A stretch of 64,000 bases of DNA from CAZAAW01 sp964483325 (GTDB lineage Bacteria; Pseudomonadota; Alphaproteobacteria; Rhizobiales; Kaistiaceae), in assembly GCA_964483325.1 (NCBI GenBank), contig CAZAAW010000011.1, forward strand, positions 1 through 64,000, in the 5' to 3' direction. The notes beneath the pieces are model-generated. The model was not told the origin of the DNA. It saw only the letters and a program-made list of their open reading frames with translations, and did no database searches. Every line of letters starts with the position of its first letter. Position 1 is the stretch's first letter. Both the position numbers and the translations under genes were made by a program. Shown here piece by piece: positions 53,646-64,000 of the stretch.

Positions 53646-53749
53646 ATTTGGGAGAGGGGAGAACAGGAATGCGACCCGTAGCCGAAGGCGGAGCGCCACA
53701 TGCTGGCGATTGATACGAATGAGGGCTCGCCCTTCCAAGCTGCCCGCGG

Positions 53750-53931
53750 CGTCATGGCCGGACTTGTTCCGGCCATCCACGCGAACACGGGTCGCACCGG
53801 ACGAGGCGGTGCCGGTGCAGCCTCTTCCGGCACGTACATCGGGACCTCGGGCAGGAGATGGGACGCCGGCAGAGCCTTGTTCTGTGCCAGCGGTGTTCGC
53901 GTGGATGCCCGGAACAAGTCCGGGCATGACG
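53750..53931. repeat. Pair of inverted Rhizobiales-type palindromic elements
   Basis: In the 433-bp gap 53646-54078 (no gene) two 40-bp copies of one element face each other. Copy 1 (53750-53789) is CGTCATGGCCGGACTTGTTC plus the rest of its stem. Copy 2 (53892-53931) is its near-perfect reverse complement. Each folds on its own, with nine-pair stems at 53754-53776 and 53905-53927 and five-base loops, and the two can also pair with each other. This is the usual form of rhizobial intergenic palindromes. It may affect mRNA between glgE and treS. Confidence 0.8.
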
Positions 53932-54078
53932 CTCGAAGGGATGCGCTCATTCTGCGATGTCCCGGCACGTCCGGCCACCTCGGTCGGCGATCTGCGGGCC
54001 GGAGGCCTCGCTCCTGAACAGGACCGACAGACCTTAGCCTCCCAACACCTTTCATCCCTGCCAGCCATAGGGCGCCGC

Positions 54079-57336
<3,258 letters not shown>

Positions 57337-57403
57337 CCCTCAAGCCGCCCTCGCGGCGGCTCCGTGCCCGACCGGCACGCCCCTGCCACAGGCGGAGACC
57401 GAC

Positions 57404-59617
57404 ATGCACGCAATGCCTTCCCACAGCCTCGCCGCCAGCCTCAATGCCGATGCCATCGCCGCCATCGTCGCGGCCGACCATGGCGATCCGTTCGCGGTGC
57501 TGGGGCCGCATGCTGTCGGCGACGGCCTGTGGGAAGTCCGCGCCATGCTGCCCCAGGCGAGCGCCGCGGCCCTGCTGGCGCCGGACGGCACCGAGCTGGC
57601 CGCGATGGAGCGCTGCCATCCGGCCGGCTTCTATGTCGGCCGCATCGCCGCGCCGGCCAGGCCGGACTATCGCCTGCGCGTCGAGACGCCGGCCGGCGCG
57701 CTGGTGCAGGGCGACGCCTATGCCTTCGGGCCGCTGCTCTCCGACAGTGAGCTCGCCGGCCTGACCCAGGTCGGATCGGATGCGCCCTACCGCGTCCTCG
57801 GCGCCCACCGGCTGATGCTGGAAGGGCAGGACGGCTTCCGCTTTGCGGTCTGGGCGCCCGATGCCCGCCATGTCGCCGTGGTCGGCGATTTCAACGGCTG
57901 GGACGGCCGCCACCATCCGATGCGGCTCCGGCATCAGGCCGGCGTCTGGGAGCTGTTCATCCCCGGCCTCGAACCCGGCGGCCGCTACAAATACGAGATC
58001 AAGGGCCCGGACGGCAGCCTGCTGCCGCTGAAGGCCGACCCGCTCGCCTTCCGGGCCGAGCACCCGCCTGCCACGGCATCGCTGCTGCACGGCCTGCCGG
58101 GCGGCGCCGGCCGTTTCGCCGCCGGGCTGCCGCCGGAGACGCCGCCGCACAAGGCGCCGATCTCGATCTATGAATGCCATCTCGGCTCATGGGCCCGCGT
58201 GCCCGAAGAGGGCGACCGCTACCTCACCTATGGCGAGCTGGCCGACAGGCTGATCCCCTATGTGAAGGATCTTGGCTTCACCCATATCGAGCTTCTGCCG
58301 ATCACCGAATATCCGTTCGACGGCTCGTGGGGCTACCAACCGATCTCGCTGTTCGCGCCGACCAGCCGCTTCGGCACGCCGGAGGACTTTGCCGCCTTCG
58401 TCGACGCGGCGCACGAGGCAGGCCTCGGCGTGCTGCTCGACTGGGTGCCGGGGCATTTCCCGCGCGATCCGCACGGCCTGGCGGAGTTCGACGGCACGCA
58501 TCTCTACGAGCATGCCGATCCGCGCCAGGGCCTGCACCAGGACTGGGACACGGCGATCTACAATTTCGGCCGCGCCGAGGTGTCGGCCTTCCTCGTCGCC
58601 AGCGCCCGGCTGTGGCTGGAGCGCTACCGGCTCGACGGGCTGCGCGTCGATGCCGTCGCCTCGATGCTCTATCTCGACTATTCCCGCCAGCCCGGCGACT
58701 GGGTGCCGAACCGCCATGGCGGGCGCGAGAACCTCGAAGCCATCGCCTTCCTGCAGCGCCTCAACGAGACAGTCTACGGCGCCCGTCCCGACATCTTGAC
58801 CGTGGCGGAGGAATCCACCGCCTGGGCCGGCGTCTCGCATCCGGTCAGCGCCGGCGGCCTCGGCTTCGGCTTCAAATGGAACATGGGCTGGATGCACGAC
58901 ACGCTGCGCTACATGGCGCACGACCCGATCCACCGCCGCTTCCATCACGACGACCTGACCTTCGGCCTCCTCTACGCCTTCTCGGAGAATTTCATCCTGC
59001 CGCTGTCGCATGACGAGGTCGTGCACGGCAAAGGCTCGCTGATCGGCAGGATGCCCGGCGATGCCTGGCAGCGCTTCGCCAACCTCAGGGCCTATTACGG
59101 CTTCATGTGGGGCCATCCCGGCAAGAAGCTGCTGTTCATGGGCGGCGAGTTCGCGCAGGAGCGCGAGTGGAACCACGACGCCAGCCTCGACTGGCACCTC
59201 CTCGGCGAGCCGGCGCATGCCGGCATCCGCGACCTCGTCGCCGACCTCAACCGCGCCTATCGCACCCTGCCGGCGCTCCACCAGCGCGACTGCCAGGCGG
59301 ACGGCTTCGAATGGCTTGTCGGCGACGACCGCGACAACAGCATCCTCGCCTTCGCCCGCCGCGGCGACGCGCCCGGCGCGCTGGCGGTGGTGGTGTCGAA
59401 TTTCACGCCGGTGCCACGCCCCGGCTACCGCATCGGCGTGCCGGCGCCGGGACGCTACCGCGAGGCGATCAACACCGACGCGGCGCGCTATGGCGGCAGC
59501 AACATGGGCAATCTCGGCGGCGTCGACGCCGAGAGGATGCCGAGCCACGGCCGCGACTGGTCGATCACGGTAACGGTGCCGCCGCTGGCAACGCTGATCT
59601 TCGCACTGGAGGGGTGA
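57404..59617 (+). CDS. glgB: 1,4-alpha-glucan branching enzyme
   Basis: A 737-residue GH13_9 enzyme introducing alpha-1,6 branches into alpha-glucan. It has two N-terminal carbohydrate-binding-like domains ([11 protein letters not shown] and [20 protein letters not shown]). The barrel carries ECHLGSW, nucleophile Asp416 in [10 protein letters not shown], acid Glu469 in VAEEST and the His536-Asp537 pair in [20 protein letters not shown] precedes the ATG, 67 bp after treS. It completes the GlgE pathway by branching the polymer GlgE extends. Full length. Confidence 0.97.
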   Translation: MHAMPSHSLAASLNADAIAAIVAADHGDPFAVLGPHAVGDGLWEVRAMLPQASAAALLAPDGTELAAMERCHPAGFYVGRIAAPARPDYRLRVETPAGALVQGDAYAFGPLLSDSELAGLTQVGSDAPYRVLGAHRLMLEGQDGFRFAVWAPDARHVAVVGDFNGWDGRHHPMRLRHQAGVWELFIPGLEPGGRYKYEIKGPDGSLLPLKADPLAFRAEHPPATASLLHGLPGGAGRFAAGLPPETPPHKAPISIYECHLGSWARVPEEGDRYLTYGELADRLIPYVKDLGFTHIELLPITEYPFDGSWGYQPISLFAPTSRFGTPEDFAAFVDAAHEAGLGVLLDWVPGHFPRDPHGLAEFDGTHLYEHADPRQGLHQDWDTAIYNFGRAEVSAFLVASARLWLERYRLDGLRVDAVASMLYLDYSRQPGDWVPNRHGGRENLEAIAFLQRLNETVYGARPDILTVAEESTAWAGVSHPVSAGGLGFGFKWNMGWMHDTLRYMAHDPIHRRFHHDDLTFGLLYAFSENFILPLSHDEVVHGKGSLIGRMPGDAWQRFANLRAYYGFMWGHPGKKLLFMGGEFAQEREWNHDASLDWHLLGEPAHAGIRDLVADLNRAYRTLPALHQRDCQADGFEWLVGDDRDNSILAFARRGDAPGALAVVVSNFTPVPRPGYRIGVPAPGRYREAINTDAARYGGSNMGNLGGVDAERMPSHGRDWSITVTVPPLATLIFALEG

Positions 59618-59625
59618 CAGGCGCC

Positions 59626-59826
59626 GCGCGAAAAGGCCCGGCGGCGCTCCCCACCCGACCCCGCCTGCGGCGGGGCCACCCTCCCCCTGCGGGTGAGGGA
59701 TGGCGCCTCTTTCTTCGGGAACCGCATTCACATCGGGAAGCGCGCACCCATCCCTCACCGGAACGGGGAGGGTGGCGCGCGCCGTAGGCGCGTGACGGGT
59801 GGGGAGCGCCGCTTGGCCTTTCGCGC
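59626..59826. repeat. MITE-like dispersed element, copy 2
   Basis: A roughly 200-bp diverged copy of the element at 5508-5703. It shares CCCGGCGGCGCTCCCCACCC at the left, GGTGAGGGATGG, CATCGGGAAGCGCGCA, CATCCCTCACCGG, ACGGGGAGGGTGGCGCGCGC and GCGTGACGGGTGGG. The ends are imperfect inverted repeats (GCGCGAAAAGGCCCGGCGG against GCGCGAAAGGCCAAGCGG). It again fills a convergent gap, ending 10 bp before the cysA stop. Confidence 0.8.
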
Positions 59827-59836
59827 GCCGCCGCGC

Positions 59837-60958
59837 TTACCCCGCCGGGAACAGCCGCCAGCGATTGGGGCGCACCTGCACCTCGCCGCCGACGAGGCGG
59901 CCGGAGCCGGCCGGCACGTTGACCTCGAAGCGGTGGCAGCCGGCGACCGATTCCACCTCCAGGCGGCGCTGCGGCCCGTTGCGGCGTTCGGCGACGACAC
60001 GCGCCCGGATGGCGCCCGGCTCGTCGGCCAGCACCGCCTCATGCGGGCGGAACACCAGCGTCGCCGGCCCGTCCGCCGCCGCGGCGGGTGCGAGCGGCAG
60101 GGCGCTGCCCTCGAACAGCACCGTGCCGGCGCGCACCGTCACCGGCAGGAGGTTCGATTCGCCGATGAAGCTCGCCACGAAGGGCGTCGCCGGCTCGTCA
60201 TAGATCTCGTCCGGTGAGCCGACCTGCTGGATATGGCCCTCGTTCATCACCACGACGCGGTCGGAGAGCTCCAGCGCCTCCTCCTGGTCATGCGTGACGA
60301 AGACGGTGGTGTGGCCGGTACGGTCGTGGATCTCGCGCAGCCAGCGGCGCAGGTCCTTGCGCACCTTGGCGTCGAGTGCCCCGAACGGCTCGTCGAGGAG
60401 CAGCACACGCGGCTCCACCGCGAGGGCGCGGGCCAGCGCAACGCGCTGGCGCTGGCCGCCGGACAGCTGGTTGGGATAGCGGCCGCCGAGGCCTTCGAGC
60501 TGCACCAGCGCCAGCAGGTCCTCGACGCGCTGACGGATGACGCGGCGGTCCGGCCGCCGCGACGCCGGCCGCACGCGCAGGCCGAAGCTGATGTTCTCCG
60601 TCACCGTCATGTGCCGGAAGAGCGCATAGGACTGGAAGACGAAGCCGATATGGCGCTTCTGCACCGGCAGGCCGAGGGCGTCCTCGCCGTCGAACAGCAC
60701 CCGCCCCTCCGACGGCACTTCCAGGCCGGCAAGGATACGCAGCAGCGTCGTCTTGCCCGAGCCGGACGGTCCGAGCAGGGCGATCAGCTCGCCCGGCTGG
60801 ATATCGAGCGACACGCCATGCAGCGCCGCGGTGACGCCGAAGCTCTTGGCGACGTTCTCGATATTGACGCTGACCGGCGCCCCCCAGGCGCGGCGGCCGA
60901 TGGATTCGGAGACCGGGGCGTCGGTCGGGATGGCGTCGGGTCGGGTCACGGCGTCCAT
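59837..60958 (-). CDS. cysA: Sulfate/thiosulfate ABC importer ATPase
   Basis: A 373-residue cytoplasmic ATPase. It has Walker [10 protein letters not shown], signature [15 protein letters not shown], Walker [18 protein letters not shown] and the CysA-typical VKKR-like [22 protein letters not shown]-terminal TOBE-type regulatory region runs from about 265 ([18 protein letters not shown]). The N-terminus has an extra 28 or so residues before the core ([12 protein letters not shown]). GAGG lies 6 bases before the ATG. Last gene of the sulfate operon; probably sulfur-limited expression. Confidence 0.93.
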   Translation of the reverse strand: MDAVTRPDAIPTDAPVSESIGRRAWGAPVSVNIENVAKSFGVTAALHGVSLDIQPGELIALLGPSGSGKTTLLRILAGLEVPSEGRVLFDGEDALGLPVQKRHIGFVFQSYALFRHMTVTENISFGLRVRPASRRPDRRVIRQRVEDLLALVQLEGLGGRYPNQLSGGQRQRVALARALAVEPRVLLLDEPFGALDAKVRKDLRRWLREIHDRTGHTTVFVTHDQEEALELSDRVVVMNEGHIQQVGSPDEIYDEPATPFVASFIGESNLLPVTVRAGTVLFEGSALPLAPAAAADGPATLVFRPHEAVLADEPGAIRARVVAERRNGPQRRLEVESVAGCHRFEVNVPAGSGRLVGGEVQVRPNRWRLFPAG

Positions 60959-60968
60959 TGTAGCCTCA

Positions 60969-61853
60969 TCAGTGGCGCCGCGTCGCGGCTATCGAGTCGG
61001 CAAAGCGCCACTCAAGCAATGTCTTCGCACCCAGCGTCACCAGCGCCAGCAGGGCGAGCAGCGAGGCGACGGCAAAGGCCGCCGCGGCGTTGTAGTCGCC
61101 GTAAAGGGCCTCGACCTGCAGCGGCATCGTGTTGGTCTGGCCGCGGATCTTGCCCGACAGTACGGCGACGGCGCCGAATTCGCCCATGGCGCGGGCGTTG
61201 CAGAGGAGGACGCCGTAGAGCAGCGCCCATTTGATGTTGGGCAGGGTGATCAGCCAGAAGGTCTTCCAGCCGCTGGCGCCGAGCGACAGCGCCGCCTCCT
61301 CGTCGCCGGTGCCCTGTTCCTGCATCAGCGGCACCAATTCGCGGGCGATGAAGGGGAAGGTGACGAAGATCGTCGCCAGGACGATGCCGGGGACGGCGAA
61401 GACGATCTGGATGTGCCAGCTCTGCAGCAGCGGCCCGAAATAGCCCTGCGCCCCGAACAGCAGCACATAGATGAGGCCGGCGATGACCGGCGACACCGAG
61501 AACGGCAGGTCGATCAGCGTGTTGAGGAAGCTCTTGCCCCAGAACTCGTATTTGGCGATCGCCCAGGAGGCGGCGAGGCCGAACACCAGATTGGCGGCGA
61601 CGGCGATGACCGCGACGAGCAGCGTCAGCCGGATCGCCGCCAGGGATTCGCGCGTCCCGAGGGCGGCGAAATAGGCCTCGATGCCGGCCCGGAAGGCCTC
61701 GACGAACACCGTCACCAGCGGCAGCAGCAGGAAGATCGCCAGGAAGGCCAGCGTGACGCCGATGAGGAGCCGCCGCACCCAGCGCGGCTCGGTGATGACC
61801 TCGGCGGCGGTCGCCGTGCCGGCGGCGGGGGAGGCTAGCGTGATGTCAGACAT
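60969..61853 (-). CDS. cysW: Sulfate ABC importer permease CysW
   Basis: A 294-residue inner-membrane permease with six helices. Family features include [40 protein letters not shown] and the EAA-like [20 protein letters not shown], followed by [20 protein letters not shown]. It pairs with CysT to form the sulfate channel. It overlaps the cysT stop by 8 bp and ends 10 bp before the cysA start. Confidence 0.94.
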   Translation of the reverse strand: MSDITLASPAAGTATAAEVITEPRWVRRLLIGVTLAFLAIFLLLPLVTVFVEAFRAGIEAYFAALGTRESLAAIRLTLLVAVIAVAANLVFGLAASWAIAKYEFWGKSFLNTLIDLPFSVSPVIAGLIYVLLFGAQGYFGPLLQSWHIQIVFAVPGIVLATIFVTFPFIARELVPLMQEQGTGDEEAALSLGASGWKTFWLITLPNIKWALLYGVLLCNARAMGEFGAVAVLSGKIRGQTNTMPLQVEALYGDYNAAAAFAVASLLALLALVTLGAKTLLEWRFADSIAATRRH

Positions 61854-62700
61854 GACCGAGCCTCCGGCGGCTCCACGCCTGCAGTAGGTTGACGATGAGC
61901 AGGAGGACGAAGGACAGCGCCAGCATGATCGAGCCGACCGCCGTCGCGCCGGCATAATTGTATTCCTGCAGGCGGATGATGATCAGCTGCGGCGCGATCT
62001 CCGAGAAATAGGGGATGTTGCCGGCGATGAAGATCACCGAGCCGTATTCGCCGACGGCGCGGGCGAAGGCGAGCGCGAAGCCGGTGAGCAGCGCCGGCAG
62101 CAGCGTCGGCAGCAGGACGCGGAAGACGGTCTGGCGGCGCGTCGCCCCGAGCGTCGCCGAGGCCTCCTCGACCTCGCGGTCGAACTCCTCCATCACCGGC
62201 TGCAGGGTGCGCACCACGAAGGGCAGGCCGATGAAGATGAGGGCGATGACGACGCCGGCCGGCGTGTAGGCGATGCGGATGCCCAGCCAGGAGAAGAGCT
62301 GGCCGATCGACCCGTTGGGCGCATAAATCGTGCTGAGGGCGATGCCGGCGACGGCCGTCGGCAGGGCGAAGGGCAGGTCGATGAAGGCATCGAGCAGGCG
62401 CCGGCCGAAGAAGCGGTAGCGCACCAGCACCCAGGCGATGATCAGCCCGAAGACGGAATTGACCACCGCCGCGAACAGTGCCGCGCCAAAGCTCAGGCGC
62501 AGCGCCGTGACGGTGCGCCAGTCGAACGCGATGCGCCAGTATTCGCTCCAGCCGAGTTCGGTCGAGCGCAGGACCAGCGCCGCCAGCGGAATGAGGACGA
62601 TCAGGCTGAGATAGGTCAGCGTGAAGCCGAGCGTCAGCCCGAAACCCGGGAGGACGCTCGGCCTACGGAACCTGAAGCCTTGAGTTGCGGCCGCTGCCAT
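61846..62700 (-). CDS. cysT: Sulfate ABC importer permease CysT (CysU)
   Basis: A 284-residue inner-membrane permease with [40 protein letters not shown] and the EAA loop [20 protein letters not shown], then [15 protein letters not shown], all CysT hallmarks. It starts 6 bp after the binding-protein gene and overlaps cysW by 8 bp. Confidence 0.95.
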   Translation of the reverse strand: MAAAATQGFRFRRPSVLPGFGLTLGFTLTYLSLIVLIPLAALVLRSTELGWSEYWRIAFDWRTVTALRLSFGAALFAAVVNSVFGLIIAWVLVRYRFFGRRLLDAFIDLPFALPTAVAGIALSTIYAPNGSIGQLFSWLGIRIAYTPAGVVIALIFIGLPFVVRTLQPVMEEFDREVEEASATLGATRRQTVFRVLLPTLLPALLTGFALAFARAVGEYGSVIFIAGNIPYFSEIAPQLIIIRLQEYNYAGATAVGSIMLALSFVLLLIVNLLQAWSRRRLGHV

Positions 62701-62706
62701 TCCGGC

Positions 62707-63729
62707 CTAGTGCGGCTTGTAGAGCTGGTCGAACAGCCCGCCTTCGGCGAAATGCTTGGGGGTCACCTGCGCCCAGCCGCCGAACAGCGGATCGTCGATG
62801 GTGATCAGCTTGGTCTCGCCGAAGCGCGCCAGCAAAGCCGGATCGACAACCGACGGATTGCTCGGCCGGTAATAGTGCTTGGCGATGATGTTCTGCGCTT
62901 CGTCGCTGTACAGGTACTCCAGATAGGCCTGCGCCACCTCGCGCGTCCCCTTGGCCTCGGCGTTGCCCTCGACGAGGGCGACCGGCGGCTCGGCGCGGAT
63001 CGAGCTCGGTGGCACGACGATGTCGAACTGGTCGGGACCAAGCTCGTTCACCGCCAGGAACGCTTCGTTCTCCCAGGCCAGCAGCACGTCGCCGATGCCG
63101 CGCTGGGCGAAGGTCGTGGTGGCGCCGCGGGCGCCGGTGTCGAGCACCGGAACGTGGCTGTAGAGATCGGCGATGAAGGCCTTCACCTTCTCCTCGTCAC
63201 CGCCATAGGTGGCGCTCGCCCAGGCCCAGGCGGCCAGGTAGTTCCACTGCGCGCCGCCGGAGGTCTTCGGGTTCGGCGTAATGACCTGGACGCCGTCCTT
63301 CACCAGGTCGCCCCAGTCCTCGATGCCCTTGGGGTTTCCCTTGCGCACGAGGAAGACGATCGTCGAGGTGTAGGGCGTGCTGTTGTTGGGCAGCCGGCCG
63401 CGCCAGTCGGCCGGGATCTTGCCCGTCTTCTCGGCGATGGCGTTGATGTCGCCTTCGAGGGCCAGCGTCACGACGTCGGCCGGCAGGCCGTCGATGACAG
63501 CGCGGGCCTGGGCGCCCGAGCCGCTGTGCGACTGCTCGATATTGACCGTCTCGCCGGTCTTCTCCTTCCAGTAGGCGGCGAAGGCCTGGTCGTATTCCTT
63601 GTAGAGCTCGCGGGTCGGATCGTAGGAGACGTTGAGGATTGTCTGGTCGCCCAGTGCCGGCCCGGCGGCAAGCGCCGTGGACAGGGCGATGGCTGCTGCT
63701 ACGGAGCGTATCTGCTGTGCAAGGCGCAT
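62707..63729 (-). CDS. cysP: Sulfate ABC importer substrate-binding protein
   Basis: A 340-residue periplasmic binding protein. The signal peptide is cleaved near GPALGDQ. The mature part has the sulfate-binding family motifs [49 protein letters not shown] and [10 protein letters not shown]. It could equally be called Sbp; the two are not separable from sequence alone. First gene of the four-gene importer operon. A purine-rich GGAGGGAGAG lies upstream of the ATG at 63729. Confidence 0.94.
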   Translation of the reverse strand: MRLAQQIRSVAAAIALSTALAAGPALGDQTILNVSYDPTRELYKEYDQAFAAYWKEKTGETVNIEQSHSGSGAQARAVIDGLPADVVTLALEGDINAIAEKTGKIPADWRGRLPNNSTPYTSTIVFLVRKGNPKGIEDWGDLVKDGVQVITPNPKTSGGAQWNYLAAWAWASATYGGDEEKVKAFIADLYSHVPVLDTGARGATTTFAQRGIGDVLLAWENEAFLAVNELGPDQFDIVVPPSSIRAEPPVALVEGNAEAKGTREVAQAYLEYLYSDEAQNIIAKHYYRPSNPSVVDPALLARFGETKLITIDDPLFGGWAQVTPKHFAEGGLFDQLYKPH

Positions 63730-64000
63730 GGAGAAGCTCTCCCTCCTGGTCTATTGCCAACTAACTCTATCAAGCTAGTAGGGTATTATCAGACCGGGCC
63801 TTTTGCGTTTCATCAGCGACCGGCGAAAAAACGTTCCGCCGGGCATGGCGCGGCAGCATCGGCATGTCGCGGCAGCATGGCATGGCGCGTGCGGCGGCTA
63901 GGCGGCGCCGCGCGAAGCGAGGTGCCCGCGTCCATACGGATCGGCTTTTCACGGTTCCGCCTCCCTCGCGATCATCCCGCGCGGCGAGTATTCAGGCGGC
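63730..64000. promoter_or_regulatory. Upstream region of the sulfate operon, to the window edge
   Basis: About 270 bp with no convincing gene. It should carry the sulfate-operon promoter, reading leftward. An AT-richer stretch at about 63755-63795 contains the imperfect dyad CTATCAAGCTAGTAG (63766-63780), a possible regulator site. Further right, GCGGCAGCATCGGCATG and GCGGCAGCATGGCATGG form a short direct repeat (63851-63890). Nothing else recognised. Confidence 0.35.

Overview
The window is GC-rich, densely coded DNA from an alphaproteobacterium, probably of the Hyphomicrobiales (Rhizobiales). The evidence is codon use, short intergenic hairpin repeats of the Rhizobiales type, a periplasm-heavy gene content and PQQ-linked alcohol oxidation genes. 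I assign no genus. There are no phage, IS, CRISPR or rRNA genes; one tRNA-Ser(GGA) lies at the left edge.

Left part (0-9.5 kb): an iron-type periplasmic operon (imelysin, DUF1111 di-haem protein, second imelysin, DUF1513), a CorC/HlyC membrane protein, a secreted trypsin-like protease and prmB. From 9.5 to 16 kb: a small exported protein broken by an apparent one-base frameshift, then dTDP-rhamnose genes (rfbD, rfbC) divergent from a glycosyltransferase/RgpF surface-glycan operon. From 16 to 22 kb: an oligopeptide-type ABC importer and a class I cytochrome c.

From 22.5 to 25.2 kb is a three-gene operon that I do not recognise as a named system. It has a MotA/TolQ/ExbB-like channel protein, a TolR/ExbD-like protein with an unusual periplasmic domain, and a membrane protein built from two copies of one module.

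The centre (26-49 kb) is a PQQ-linked alcohol oxidation region. It holds the PQQ-ADH-associated ABC module (ATPase divergent from cupredoxin-like protein, beta-propeller protein, binding protein and permease) and a large secreted caspase-like protein. It also holds two PQQ-dependent dehydrogenases with an altered metal site and no vicinal cysteine pair, flanking a LuxR-type regulator. Two related cytochromes c, two exported CxxC-capped pentapeptide proteins, an unnamed exported domain present in two genes, a TauABC-like importer, a kelch lipoprotein and a nuclease-like protein complete the region.

The right part (49-60 kb) is a GlgE-pathway operon: glgX, glgE, treS fused to maltokinase, and glgB. 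Together they would convert trehalose to maltose, to maltose-1-phosphate, to branched alpha-glucan. It ends against a convergent sulfate importer operon (cysP-cysT-cysW-cysA). Two copies of a roughly 200-bp element with inverted ends sit in two separate convergent intergenic gaps, near 5.6 and 59.7 kb.
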